A stretch of 64,000 nt of DNA from an uncultured Clostridia bacterium (GCA_934633985.1 CAKTYU010000002.1:62001-126000); one strand, 5' to 3'; positions 23,594 to 31,820 are shown, numbered from the stretch's first letter. Made by a program: numbers and translations. Notes: generated from the sequence alone by a model not told the origin.

Positions 23594-24483
23594 CAGTAAT
23601 GAACGTGCTTTTTGCTGATAATAAGGTTTATGCAGGTTATGGTGAGGACTATGGCGAACAGTATTATGGCTGCCGCCGACGCAAAGGAGGGGTAGCCGCC
23701 GCTGTTGCCGTATAGCATATCGTAAATATAGCCCACTATGGTGTTCATCTCCGCCGCGTTAAGATCCGTGCCGAAGAGGGCTACGGCGTCGCTGTACGCC
23801 TTGAACGCGCCTATAAAGCCGGTTATTACCAGGTAGAATATCATAGGGGATATGAGGGGCAGCGTTATGCGGGCGAATATGCGGCCCTTGGAGGTCCCGT
23901 CTATACGGGCGGCGTTGTAGTAGTTTTGATCCACCGAGGCCAGCGCGCTCGTCAGTATGAGTATCTTAAAGGGCATGACTATCCATATAGTATAGAAGCA
24001 GAGCACGAACATCTTGGCCCAGTAGGGGCCGGCTATGAAGTCCACGGACTTCCCTCCGAAGAGGTTTATCATAAGGTTTACGAGGCCGTCGGTATATGGG
24101 GTCTTTTTGAAGAGTATCATAAATACCAGGCCCACCGCCAATGTATTTGTTACATAGGGCAGGAAGTACACGGTCTGGAAAAGCTTGCGGACCTTTTTTA
24201 TCGAGCTTAGCCCAGCGGATATGAGCAGCGCGAGGCCTGTGGACAGGGGGACGGTGATTATCACCAGCAAAAAGGTGTTTTTGAGCGCCTGCAAAAAGTA
24301 AGGGTCCCGGAGCACATAGGAGTAGTTGTAGAGCCCGACGCCGAAAAAAGTCTGGGAGGCGGAATTATAGCCCTCCTCGAAGGAATACACGAATACGTCT
24401 ATGAGGGGGTATATCATAAATACCCCTAAAAAAAGTATGGCGGGCAGCAGGTAGAGCCAGCCCTTCGCGTTGTTCTTTTCCAT
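23593..24483 (-). CDS. ABC transporter permease, MalF/UgpA type
   Basis: A 296-residue CUT1-class permease with six helices and the EAA loop YYNAARIDGTSKGRIFARITLPLISP around residue 195. Its N-terminus (KGWLYLLPAILFLGVFMIYPL) is the usual start of the shorter UgpA-like permeases. It lies 3 bases after the ATPase gene and shares one base with the next permease gene, giving a tight operon. Confidence 0.9.
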   Translation of the reverse strand: MEKNNAKGWLYLLPAILFLGVFMIYPLIDVFVYSFEEGYNSASQTFFGVGLYNYSYVLRDPYFLQALKNTFLLVIITVPLSTGLALLISAGLSSIKKVRKLFQTVYFLPYVTNTLAVGLVFMILFKKTPYTDGLVNLMINLFGGKSVDFIAGPYWAKMFVLCFYTIWIVMPFKILILTSALASVDQNYYNAARIDGTSKGRIFARITLPLISPMIFYLVITGFIGAFKAYSDAVALFGTDLNAAEMNTIVGYIYDMLYGNSGGYPSFASAAAIILFAIVLTITCINLIISKKHVHY

Positions 24484-24486
24484 ATA

Positions 24487-25587
24487 TCACTCCGTCCTGA
24501 GGGCTATGCGCTTTCCGTCGGCCTTGTCGAAAAGGAATACCTTATCAGGCCGCAGGGCAAAGCATATCCTGCCCGAGGCCGCGCCGGGCTTATCCGAAGA
24601 GCTTATTATGGCCCTGATCGCGTCTGCCTCTGCCGCGGGGTGGGAGAATATGACGCTTGTGTCCCTGCCCATTACCTCCACGCGCCCAAAGGCGCAGCAA
24701 AGGGGCCCGCTTTCAGTGGGGATAAAGCCCTCCGGGCGTATGCCTATATCGTATTCGCCGTCGGGCGCGCCGATGGCCGGAAGCACGTCGTCTCCGCCTA
24801 TGAACAGCCTTCCGCCTTGAACCTTCCCGGCGAACACGTTTATGGGCGGGGTGCCGAGGAATTTCGCCACGAATAGATTTACGGGCTGATCGTAAACCTC
24901 CTGAGGCCGGCCTATCTGCTGTATCACGCCGGAGCGCATGACTATTATCATATCCGATATGCTCATGGCCTCCTCCTGGTCATGGGTGACGAATATGGTG
25001 GTGATACCGGTTTTTTGCTGTATGCGCTTGAGCTCCTCCCGGGTCTGGAGGCGGAGCCTCGCGTCGAGGTTGGAAAGGGGCTCGTCTAAGAGAAGCACCC
25101 GCGGCATCTTAACGAGGGCACGGGCGATAGCGACGCGCTGCTGCTGCCCGCCGGATAGCGCCTTAGGCTTGCGGTCCATGAGGCCCTCGATCTGAACAAG
25201 CTTAGCCGCGTCATAGGCGCGGGTGAGCATTTCTTCCTTGGAGAGCTTGTCCTCGCCCTTCAGGTTTTGCAGGGGGAAGAGGATATTCTGCTTTACCGTA
25301 AGGTGGGGGTAGAGGGCATAGTTTTGAAATACCAGCCCCACGCCGCGGTTTTCCGGCGGCAGGTCCGTTACGTCGTCCTCGCCGAAGAAAATGCGCCCCG
25401 CCGTGGGGGAGAGCAGGCCGGAGATGAGGTTTAGCGCGGTGCTCTTGCCGCAGCCCGAGGGGCCTAAGAGGCCGATGAGCCTGCCGTCGGGTATTTCCAC
25501 GTTAAAGCTGTTTACTGCTATTACATCCGGGGAATTTTTGCCTTGTCCGGGGAATATCTTGGTGAGATCCTTTAATACGACTTTCAT
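24487..25587 (-). CDS. ABC transporter ATP-binding protein, MalK/UgpC type
   Basis: A 366-residue ATPase. Walker A GPSGCGKST at 42-50, Q loop VFQNYALYPHLTV, signature LSGGQQQRVAIARAL, Walker B VLLLDEPLSNLDARLR and the switch histidine in FVTHDQEEA are all intact. A C-terminal regulatory domain (about 240-366) of the TOBE/OB type marks it as a sugar-import ATPase that may serve several permeases. The ATG at 25587 is preferred since AAAGGA lies 7 bases upstream; the ATG six codons earlier has no ribosome site. It is the first gene of the operon, unlike the common order with the binding protein first. Confidence 0.9.
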   Translation of the reverse strand: MKVVLKDLTKIFPGQGKNSPDVIAVNSFNVEIPDGRLIGLLGPSGCGKSTALNLISGLLSPTAGRIFFGEDDVTDLPPENRGVGLVFQNYALYPHLTVKQNILFPLQNLKGEDKLSKEEMLTRAYDAAKLVQIEGLMDRKPKALSGGQQQRVAIARALVKMPRVLLLDEPLSNLDARLRLQTREELKRIQQKTGITTIFVTHDQEEAMSISDMIIVMRSGVIQQIGRPQEVYDQPVNLFVAKFLGTPPINVFAGKVQGGRLFIGGDDVLPAIGAPDGEYDIGIRPEGFIPTESGPLCCAFGRVEVMGRDTSVIFSHPAAEADAIRAIISSSDKPGAASGRICFALRPDKVFLFDKADGKRIALRTE

Positions 25588-25692
25588 AATGACGTCCTTT
25601 GACATTGAATTTGTCTGTGAAAGATGCCTTACGCTATTTTAACATATATGGCCGGGTTTTTCTATGATATGGCAATAGTTAAGTTATAAACA

Positions 25693-25722
25693 AAGGAATG
25701 GGCGGTTCCGCGCCCATTCCTT
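25693..25722 (-). terminator. Terminator of the 2-hydroxyacid dehydrogenase gene
   Basis: AAGGAATGGGCG and CGCCCATTCCTT form a 12-bp stem. On the minus strand it is followed by TGTTTATAACTT, a weak T-rich tail, about 20 bases after the stop codon. Confidence 0.65.
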
Positions 25723-25742
25723 CGCAAATACTTAAAGCGTCA

Positions 25743-26717
25743 TTATTTGTTTACCACGTTTATCGGCGCCCCGTCTAAAAACGCCTTTATGTTGGCTATT
25801 GTGGCGTCCATTATGCGCTGGCGGCTCTCGATGGGCGCCCAGCTTATATGGGGCGTGATAATGCAGTTCTTAGCCTTGAGAAGGGGGTTATCGGCCCTGA
25901 TGGGCTCGGTGTATACGACGTCCAGCCCCGCGCCCGAGAGTTTGCCGGAGTTCAGCGCGTCCGCCACGTCCTGCTCAACTATGAGCTGGCCGCGGGCGTT
26001 GTTTATTAGTATCGCGCCGTCCTTCATTTTTGCAATGCTCTCGCTGTTTATCATGCCGGTGTTTTCCGGGGTGAGGTTGCAGTGGAGGGTTATAACGTCC
26101 GATTCCTTGTAGAGGGTATCCAGATCCACGTATTCGGCTATGGCGCGCCCGGAGTCGTTGGGGTAAAGGTCGTATGCGAGAACTCTCATGCCCAGAGCTT
26201 TGGCTATTCGGCCCTCGGCCTGGCCTATGCGCCCGAAGCCTATTATGCCCATGGTCTTGTGCTCAAGCTCTATAAGGGGGTAATCCCAATAGCACCAGTC
26301 CGCATTGCTTGCCCACCTGCCCTCGTGTACTGTGGCGTCGTGGTGGCCTATGTGGTGGCATATTTCAAGAAGCAGCGCTATGGAAAATTGGCTCACAGAG
26401 GCTGTGCCGTAGGTGGGGACGTTTACCACTGGGACGCCCTTTTCCCCGGCGTAGCCGCAGTCTATGCAGTTGTAGCCCGTCGCCAGCACCGCGATGAGCT
26501 TGATGTTGGGGCATTTATCCATCGTGGCCCTTGAAATGGGGGTCTTGTTAGTTACCACTATCTCCGCGTCGCCTATGCGCTCGGCGATGATGGGGGCCTC
26601 TGAATAGGAGGTGCGGTCGTAAACGGTGACGTCGCCAAGGGCGCTAAGGCCGTCCCAGCTCAGGTCGCCGGGGTTTTCGGTGTAGCCGTCAAGAACTACT
26701 ATCTTAGTCGTTGCCAT
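25743..26717 (-). CDS. D-2-hydroxyacid dehydrogenase (hydroxypyruvate/glycerate type)
   Basis: A 324-residue NAD(P)-dependent dehydrogenase of the D-isomer-specific family. The cofactor fold carries GIIGFGRIGQAEGRIAKALGM, and the catalytic triad can be placed: Arg in INNARGQLI, Glu in VYTEPIRADNPL, and His in ITPHISWAP. The HISWAP ending and overall length suit glycerate dehydrogenase/hydroxypyruvate reductase-like enzymes, but substrate cannot be settled. It is a single-gene transcript with its own promoter region and terminator. Its stop is about 150 bases from the divergent transporter operon's start, and no metabolic neighbour clarifies the role. Confidence 0.85.
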   Translation of the reverse strand: MATTKIVVLDGYTENPGDLSWDGLSALGDVTVYDRTSYSEAPIIAERIGDAEIVVTNKTPISRATMDKCPNIKLIAVLATGYNCIDCGYAGEKGVPVVNVPTYGTASVSQFSIALLLEICHHIGHHDATVHEGRWASNADWCYWDYPLIELEHKTMGIIGFGRIGQAEGRIAKALGMRVLAYDLYPNDSGRAIAEYVDLDTLYKESDVITLHCNLTPENTGMINSESIAKMKDGAILINNARGQLIVEQDVADALNSGKLSGAGLDVVYTEPIRADNPLLKAKNCIITPHISWAPIESRQRIMDATIANIKAFLDGAPINVVNK

Positions 26718-26771
26718 GTCATTATATCCTTTCTTGATATGTTTTGGCGCTTATGAGTGCGGTATTCATCA

Positions 26772-26791
26772 GCTTGAGTATACCATCAAGC
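26772..26791 (-). promoter_or_regulatory. Inverted repeat over the dehydrogenase promoter
   Basis: GCTTGA and TCAAGC are separated by eight bases; on the minus strand the spacer contains TGGTATACT, an extended -10-like element. The start point would lie about 50 bases before the dehydrogenase ATG. An operator is plausible; the regulator is unknown. Confidence 0.4.
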
Positions 26792-26831
26792 GGCGGCAAG
26801 GTATATAATATAAAAAATATTTTATTGCGGC

Positions 26832-26860
26832 GTAACCTTTTGGCCGCATAAAGCATCTTA
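26832..26860 (+). promoter_or_regulatory. Candidate ECF-sigma autoregulated promoter
   Basis: GTAACC (26832-26837) with TTTT after it, a 16-base spacer and CATCTTA (26854-26860) follow the AAC/CGTC-type layout of ECF promoters rather than sigma-A. It lies directly before the ECF sigma gene. Transcription would start near 26867, which argues for the GTG start at 26910. Confidence 0.5.
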
Positions 26861-26909
26861 TTTTATGACCGGCTTGACCGCCGGGCTGACGAAAGGAAAT
26901 AAAAAAACA

Positions 26910-27413
26910 GTGGACCGTTTTGACGACCAGCGCGCGTGGTTCTGCGAAAGGGTAAACGAAAACAGCGGGGGCTTGTACTGGCTGGCCAAGAGCATACTGC
27001 ACAACGACGAGGACGTAAAGGACGCGGTGCAGGAGGCGGTGCTTACGGCATACGAAAAGCTGGGCTCCCTGCGGGACGAGGGCAGCTTTAAGCCGTGGAT
27101 AATGCGCATACTGGCAAATACGGCGTACAGCATGATACGGCGAAGAAAGCCCGAGACGGATATAGACATGCTGGCGGAGGAGCTTCCCGCGCCTTCGGCG
27201 GGGGACAGCGAGGAAAGCATGGCGCTTTGGCAGGCGGTTAGCGGCTTGGGCGAGGGCTTAAGGGCGGTGACAGTGCTGTTTTACTATGAAGATATGCCAA
27301 TCAGGGAAATAAGCCGCGCCCTCGGCATAACGGAGGGCACGGTAAAGGCCAGGCTGAGCCGGGCGCGGGCAAAGCTGAGGATAGCGATGTCGGAGCAGGA
27401 GGGGACGCTATGA
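26910..27413 (+). CDS. ECF RNA polymerase sigma factor (SigV-like)
   Basis: A sigma factor of about 167 residues with region 2 (LAKSILHNDEDVKDAVQEAVLTAYEKLGSLRDEGSFKPWIMRILANTAYSMIRRRK) and region 4 (LRAVTVLFYYEDMPIREISRALGITEGTVKARLSRARAKLR); regions 1 and 3 are missing, as in all ECF factors. The GTG at 26910 is chosen because AAAGGA lies upstream and the likely promoter would start transcription after the in-frame ATG at 26865; the longer form would have 182 residues. The stop overlaps the next gene (ATGA), which encodes its anti-sigma factor. Confidence 0.88.
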   Translation: MDRFDDQRAWFCERVNENSGGLYWLAKSILHNDEDVKDAVQEAVLTAYEKLGSLRDEGSFKPWIMRILANTAYSMIRRRKPETDIDMLAEELPAPSAGDSEESMALWQAVSGLGEGLRAVTVLFYYEDMPIREISRALGITEGTVKARLSRARAKLRIAMSEQEGTL

Positions 27414-28288
27414 GCGAATTTCAATTTGAAAAGATGATACGGGAGGCCGCCCATAAGGAAAGGGCGAGCGTGCCGGAGGATTTTAACGCCATGCTTAAGA
27501 ATACTTTGGCGAAGCTGCCCCAAAGGGGGGCGGGGAAGGGAGGGAGCTCGTTCCGCGCGGCGGGCCGGAAGATGCTCTCCGCCGCGGCGGCGGCCGTAAT
27601 GCTGTTCGTTCTGCTGCCCAATGTAAGCCCCTCCATCGCATACGCAATGGAGAAGCTGCCTGTCATAGGCAGCGTGGTAAGGGTGATAACCGTAAGGAAT
27701 TATACCCATTCCGACGAGCACAATACTCTGAACGCGGCTCAGCCCGAGATACAGGAGGCCGTGGCGGGCGAGCAGCAGCTCAATGCGGACGTAAAGGAAT
27801 ACGTGGATGAGCTGGTGCGGCGCTTTAACGACAACGCCATGGACGAGGGCTATTACGGCTTAGAGGTGAGCTATGAGGTGCTTACGGACAACGACCGCTG
27901 GTTTGCCCTGCGGGTGAACGGCTGCCAGGTGTCGGCGAGCGGCTATGAGTTTTCCCGCTGCTACAATATAGATAAGATCACGGGTAAATACGTAAAGCTG
28001 GAGGACCTTTTCAGGGAGGGCAGCGATTATGTTTCCGCTATAAAGCAGGATATATTCGCCCAGATACGGGACAGGATGGCTGCGGACGGCACGTTGACCT
28101 ACTGGATGGAGGGCGACGCGGAATTTCATGTGGATTATGACGCGCTCATCACCCGGGACGGAGCGTTCTATATTGATAAGGATGGGCGGCTGGTGGTCTG
28201 CTTTGACGAGTACGAGGTAGCCCCCGGCGCCATGGGAGCCCAGAGCTTTGCCGTAAGCCCAAAAGCCATAGAGGGGCTGCTCAAATGA
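27410..28288 (+). CDS. RsiV-like anti-sigma factor (DUF3298)
   Basis: A 292-residue single-pass membrane protein. The cytoplasmic part (1-52) would hold the sigma factor; a transmembrane helix spans about 54-71 and is followed by the typical IAYAMEKLPVIGSVVRVITVRNY. The outside part ends in a DUF3298 domain with KLEDLFREGSDYVSAIKQDI and the closing GRLVVCFDEYEVAPGAMG, very like RsiV of Bacillus subtilis. RsiV binds lysozyme directly and is then cut by signal peptidase and RasP, freeing SigV to induce wall modifications. By analogy this pair would sense lysozyme; ligand and regulon are inferred. No oatA- or dlt-like target is adjacent. Confidence 0.85.
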   Translation: MSEFQFEKMIREAAHKERASVPEDFNAMLKNTLAKLPQRGAGKGGSSFRAAGRKMLSAAAAAVMLFVLLPNVSPSIAYAMEKLPVIGSVVRVITVRNYTHSDEHNTLNAAQPEIQEAVAGEQQLNADVKEYVDELVRRFNDNAMDEGYYGLEVSYEVLTDNDRWFALRVNGCQVSASGYEFSRCYNIDKITGKYVKLEDLFREGSDYVSAIKQDIFAQIRDRMAADGTLTYWMEGDAEFHVDYDALITRDGAFYIDKDGRLVVCFDEYEVAPGAMGAQSFAVSPKAIEGLLK

Positions 28289-28314
28289 TCTTTGCAAATA
28301 AGCGATTTCCCGCC

Positions 28315-28343
28315 TTGACAAAAGCGGGGAGGGCGGGTATCAT
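28315..28343 (+). promoter_or_regulatory. Promoter of the riboswitch-controlled cation pump
   Basis: A perfect TTGACA (28315-28320), 17 bases, then TATCAT (28338-28343), about 40 bases before the aptamer. Confidence 0.8.
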
Positions 28344-28382
28344 AGTCAAATGAAGTTAATACTTTAACTTTTTTGATTATTG

Positions 28383-28480
28383 CCTGAGGGAGTAATTCCG
28401 CAAAGAAAGCCCTTTGCGAAGCAGGTCCGTCAGTACGGCGAGAGGATCGCCCGGGCTGCTTTTAAAGAATGAGACTCATG
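28383..28480 (+). ncRNA. yybP-ykoY family (Mn2+) riboswitch aptamer
   Basis: P1 pairs TGAG (28385-28388) with CTCA (28475-28478). Between them are the conserved GAGGGAGTAA loop, a hairpin (CGCAAAG/CTTTGCG), then GCAGGTCCGTCAG with its CGTCA core, a second hairpin (GGCGAGAGGATCGCC), CGGGCTGC closing the second helix, and AATGAGAC in the opposing loop. This is the two-legged layout of the yybP-ykoY class, which binds Mn2+ where the two loops touch. The gene below encodes a P-type cation pump, a known partner class. The 3' strand of P1 is also the 5' strand of the terminator, so metal binding should allow read-through. Confidence 0.78.
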
Positions 28481-28512
28481 CGTGGGTTTTTTGCCGGCGC
28501 ATGAGTTTTTTG
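28475..28512 (+). terminator. Riboswitch expression-platform terminator
   Basis: CTCATGCG (28475-28482) pairs with CGCATGAG (28498-28505), followed by TTTTTTGATTTTT. It shares bases 28475-28478 with the aptamer P1 helix, so the two structures exclude each other. Confidence 0.82.
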
Positions 28513-28547
28513 ATTTTTCAGGCAGACTATTTATAGGAGAAGATAGC

Positions 28548-31193
28548 ATGAACGAGATGTATCAAAGGTCTACCGAGGAGGTATTGGCGGGGCTCGGAAC
28601 CTCGGCAAACGGCCTTACCGGAAAGGAAGCCGCCGAGCGCCTCGCAAAGCACGGTCAAAATAAGCTGAAGGAAGCGCCCAAGATAACGCTCCTCCAGAGG
28701 TTCCTGCAGCAGATTAAGGATCCTATGCTGCTCATACTCCTTGCTGCGGCAGGCGTATCCGCCGTCACAAACGCCATATCAGGCGAGAGCTTTGCCGAGG
28801 TATTCATAATACTGGTGGTGGTGCTTCTCAACGCCGTCCTGGGCGTGATACAGGAGAGCAAGGCGGAGGCCGCAATAGAGGCGCTTCAAACCATGACCGC
28901 GGCGAAGTGCAAGGTTATGAGGGACGGAAAGCAGCTCGTCGTCGAGAGCAGCCAGCTTGTGCCCGGCGACGTCGTGATACTTGAGGCAGGCGACGCGGTG
29001 CCGGCAGACGGCAGGCTCATAGAGAGCGCCTCACTTAAGATCGAGGAGGCCGCCCTTACCGGCGAAAGCGTGCCGGTAAATAAGGCCGTTGAGGTAATAT
29101 TCGGCGGCGACGTGCCCCTTGGCGACAGGAAAAACATGTGCTACATGGGCTCCACCGTGGTATACGGCAGAGGCAGGGCCGTGGTCACCTCCACCGGCAT
29201 GGATACCGAGATGGGCAAAATAGCCGACGTGCTGGCCCAGACCGAGCAGGAGGAGACCCCGCTGCAGCGCAAGCTCAGCCAGCTTAGCAAGACCCTGTCC
29301 AAGCTGGTGCTGGGGATATGCCTTTTCATATTCGTGTTCGACCTCATCATGGAGGGGCAGTTCACAGCCCAGTCCGTGCTGGATAACTTCATGGTGGCGG
29401 TGTCACTTGCAGTAGCGGCTATTCCGGAGGGGCTTGCCACGGTAGTTACCGTCGTGCTGTCCATAGGCGTTACAAACATGAGCAAGCGCCACGCCGTCAT
29501 ACGCCGGCTTACCGCCGTGGAGACGCTGGGCTGTACTCAGGTGATATGCTCGGATAAGACGGGAACGCTCACGCAAAACAAAATGACGGTGGTGGAGCAC
29601 ACCGGCCCCACGGAGCTCCTCGCCGCGGCCATGACCCTGTGCAACGACGCGAGCCTCGCAGAGGACGGCGCCCAGGGCGAGCCCACGGAGGCTGCGCTGG
29701 TGAACTTTGGCGCGGCTAACGGCTTAAAGAAATATGAGCTGGAGGAAAAACAGCCCCGCATAGGCGAGGCCCCCTTCGATTCCTCCAGAAAGATGATGTC
29801 TACCCTGCACGATAAGGGCGGGGAAATAGTGCAGTACACCAAGGGCGCGCCGGACGAGGTGCTTGCCCGCTGCGCGTATTATATGGAGAACGGAAAGCCG
29901 CAGCCCATGACGGAGGCAAAGCGCGCCGAGATACTCCAGAGCAATCACGCCATGGCAGCGAAGGCTCTGCGCGTATTGGCCGCCGCAGAGAGACTGTGGC
30001 ACAGGATGCCGGAAAATACCGATCCCTCCAACCTCGAGCAGGAGCTTTGCTTCATAGGCCTTGTGGGCATGATAGACCCTGTTCGCCCGGAGGTCAGGGC
30101 GGCCGTGGAGGAATGCAAGGCCGCAGGCATACGCCCTGTGATGATCACCGGCGACCACAAGGATACCGCCGTTGCGATAGCCAAGGAGCTGGGCATAATC
30201 GACGACGCCTCGCAGGCCATAGAAGGAAGGGAGCTTAACGGGCTCAGCGATGAAGAGCTGGATAAGCTGATAGACAAGTGCGGGGTATATGCCCGCGTGC
30301 AGCCTGAGCACAAGGTGCGCATAGTTTCCGCATGGAGACGCAAGGGCGCGATAACCGCCATGACAGGCGACGGAGTGAACGACGCGCCCAGCATAAAGTC
30401 AGCGGACATAGGCGTGGGCATGGGCATTACCGGCACCGACGTTACCAAGAACGTTGCGGATATGGTGCTTTCAGACGATAACTTCGCCACCATAGTTTCA
30501 GCTGTGGACGAGGGCAGAAGGATATACGACAATATCCGCAAGACCATACAGTTCCTTCTTGCCAGCAACATGAGCGAGGTTTTAGGCGTGTTTTTCGCCA
30601 CCATACTCGGCTTCACGCTGCTGAGCCCCGTGCATCTGCTCTTTATCAACCTGATAACCGACTGCTTCCCGGCGCTGGCATTGGGCCTTGAGCCCGCCGA
30701 GCCCGACACCATGCATCGCCCGCCCAGAGACAGCCGCGACACCATATTCTCAGGCGGATTAGGCGTGGATATAGTCTATCAGGGACTGCTGGTGACCGTG
30801 CTGACGCTTACCTCCTACATAATCGGCCACTGCATGGAGGTGGGGTACTTTGAAATGCCGGTAGGCGTCTCCCCCCACGGCATGACCATGGCGTTTTTGA
30901 CTATGAATATGTGCGAGATATTCCATAGCTTCAATATGCGCTCTCAGCGGCAGAGCGTATTCAAGCTGCCGGGCCACAACAAGGTGCTTTGGGCAGCCAT
31001 GATAGGAGCTTTGGCGATAACCACCGCAGTTCTCGAGGTACCTGCCATAGCGGCTCTGTTCAACTTCACACCTGTGGGCTGGAATGAGTATGGCATAGCC
31101 CTCGGCCTGGCCGTGCTGGTGATACCCATAGTAGAGCTTGTCAAGGCCTGCCAGCGTGCGGCGGACCGCAAGAGATACTGCAAAGTAAAATAG
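28548..31193 (+). CDS. P-type cation ATPase (Ca2+/Mn2+ exporter, P2A-like)
   Basis: An 881-residue cation pump. The actuator domain has LTGESVPV, the M4 helix the ion-site motif AAIPEGLATVV, the phosphorylation site CSDKTGTLTQNKM (Asp336), the hinge MTGDGVNDAPS, and ten helices are predicted. Overall it resembles SERCA/PMCA-type Ca2+ ATPases. The upstream riboswitch class responds to Mn2+, and a related lactococcal pump under the same switch exports Mn2+, so Mn2+ detoxification is the likely role, with Ca2+ possible. The ATG at 28548 has TAGGAGA seven bases upstream; an in-frame ATG at 28482 would lie inside the terminator hairpin. Confidence 0.92.
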   Translation: MNEMYQRSTEEVLAGLGTSANGLTGKEAAERLAKHGQNKLKEAPKITLLQRFLQQIKDPMLLILLAAAGVSAVTNAISGESFAEVFIILVVVLLNAVLGVIQESKAEAAIEALQTMTAAKCKVMRDGKQLVVESSQLVPGDVVILEAGDAVPADGRLIESASLKIEEAALTGESVPVNKAVEVIFGGDVPLGDRKNMCYMGSTVVYGRGRAVVTSTGMDTEMGKIADVLAQTEQEETPLQRKLSQLSKTLSKLVLGICLFIFVFDLIMEGQFTAQSVLDNFMVAVSLAVAAIPEGLATVVTVVLSIGVTNMSKRHAVIRRLTAVETLGCTQVICSDKTGTLTQNKMTVVEHTGPTELLAAAMTLCNDASLAEDGAQGEPTEAALVNFGAANGLKKYELEEKQPRIGEAPFDSSRKMMSTLHDKGGEIVQYTKGAPDEVLARCAYYMENGKPQPMTEAKRAEILQSNHAMAAKALRVLAAAERLWHRMPENTDPSNLEQELCFIGLVGMIDPVRPEVRAAVEECKAAGIRPVMITGDHKDTAVAIAKELGIIDDASQAIEGRELNGLSDEELDKLIDKCGVYARVQPEHKVRIVSAWRRKGAITAMTGDGVNDAPSIKSADIGVGMGITGTDVTKNVADMVLSDDNFATIVSAVDEGRRIYDNIRKTIQFLLASNMSEVLGVFFATILGFTLLSPVHLLFINLITDCFPALALGLEPAEPDTMHRPPRDSRDTIFSGGLGVDIVYQGLLVTVLTLTSYIIGHCMEVGYFEMPVGVSPHGMTMAFLTMNMCEIFHSFNMRSQRQSVFKLPGHNKVLWAAMIGALAITTAVLEVPAIAALFNFTPVGWNEYGIALGLAVLVIPIVELVKACQRAADRKRYCKVK

Positions 31194-31206
31194 ACAAATA
31201 AAGAAA

Positions 31207-31234
31207 AAGCCCCGAAGCTTTCGCTTCGGGGCTT
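31207..31234. terminator. Bidirectional terminator between cation pump and hsp20
   Basis: A perfect 12-bp stem (AAGCCCCGAAGC, loop TTTC) with A-rich sequence on the left and TTAAG on the right separates two converging genes. Confidence 0.85.
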
Positions 31235-31248
31235 AAGTTATTCACCCT

Positions 31249-31695
31249 TTATTCTATTTCCACGCGCTTTGCGGTGGGCAGCTGCGCGCTCTTCTTAGGC
31301 ATATTCAGAGTAAGCACACCATTCTCGTACTTGGCCTTCATGGTATCGGTGTTGATGTTGGATACGTCAAACTGACGGGTGTAAGTGCCGTAGGAGCGCT
31401 CGCATCTCACGAATTTGCCCTTCTTATCCTTATCCTCGTGCTCGGAATGACGCTCGGCGCTGATGGTTAGCACGTCATTGTTAAGGTCGAGGTGGATATC
31501 CTTCTTATCGAAGCCGGGCAGATCCGCCTGAAGGGTGTAGCTGTCGCCGTCATCCTTGATATCCGTCTTGAACTGTTCAAGGGTGGTCTCAAAGAACGAA
31601 GGATTGAAGAAGTTCCTTTCAAATTCGTCCATGGTCTGGAAGGGATTGTAATATACGCTGTTGTTCTTGCGGGTGTAAGGCTTAAGTTCAAACAT
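31249..31695 (-). CDS. Hsp20/alpha-crystallin small heat-shock protein
   Basis: A 148-residue ATP-independent holdase. The alpha-crystallin domain spans about residues 42-137 with YTLQADLPGFDKKDIHLDLNNDVLTISAERH and the closing AKYENGVLTLNMPKK, followed by a short tail with VEIE in place of the usual IxI oligomerisation motif. It keeps unfolding proteins soluble in the cytoplasm. Codon choice differs from the neighbours: four of five isoleucines use ATC, suggesting high expression. AGGAGG lies upstream, and the leader carries a long hairpin (31724-31781) and a G12 tract. Confidence 0.92.
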   Translation of the reverse strand: MFELKPYTRKNNSVYYNPFQTMDEFERNFFNPSFFETTLEQFKTDIKDDGDSYTLQADLPGFDKKDIHLDLNNDVLTISAERHSEHEDKDKKGKFVRCERSYGTYTRQFDVSNINTDTMKAKYENGVLTLNMPKKSAQLPTAKRVEIE

Positions 31696-31723
31696 GATAA
31701 ATACCTCCTATTCAATATTGTCT

Positions 31724-31781
31724 TTCGGAATTGTTCCCGATTAGGTGAATTTTGATTCACTGAATCGGGAGACGATCCGAA
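31724..31781 (-). other. Long three-part hairpin in the hsp20 5' leader
   Basis: Nested arms pair TTCGGA (31724-31729) with TCCGAA (31776-31781), CCCGATT (31736-31742) with AATCGGG (31763-31769), and GTGAAT (31745-31750) with ATTCAC (31755-31760), separated by a symmetric internal loop. In the minus-strand mRNA it ends about 15 bases before AGGAGG. Interrupted leader hairpins of small heat-shock genes can act as RNA thermometers, but the ribosome site is not visibly paired here. Confidence 0.6.
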
Positions 31782-31808
31782 CCATTTTTCTTTCCGGGGA
31801 CGTATCTC

Positions 31809-31820
31809 GGGGGGGGGGGG
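31809..31820. repeat. Tract of 12 consecutive G residues
   Basis: Twelve G on the plus strand lie between the promoter and the hairpin of the hsp20 leader. Such tracts slip during replication and could shift leader spacing or structure. The exact length is also easily mis-sequenced. Confidence 0.85.

Noticed and set aside
28353..28373. A/T-rich hairpin AAGTTAA-TACT-TTAACTT with a T run before the riboswitch
   Set aside because: It could resemble a terminator but is all A/T and too weak; placed between promoter and aptamer it would defeat the switch. It may be a chance structure.
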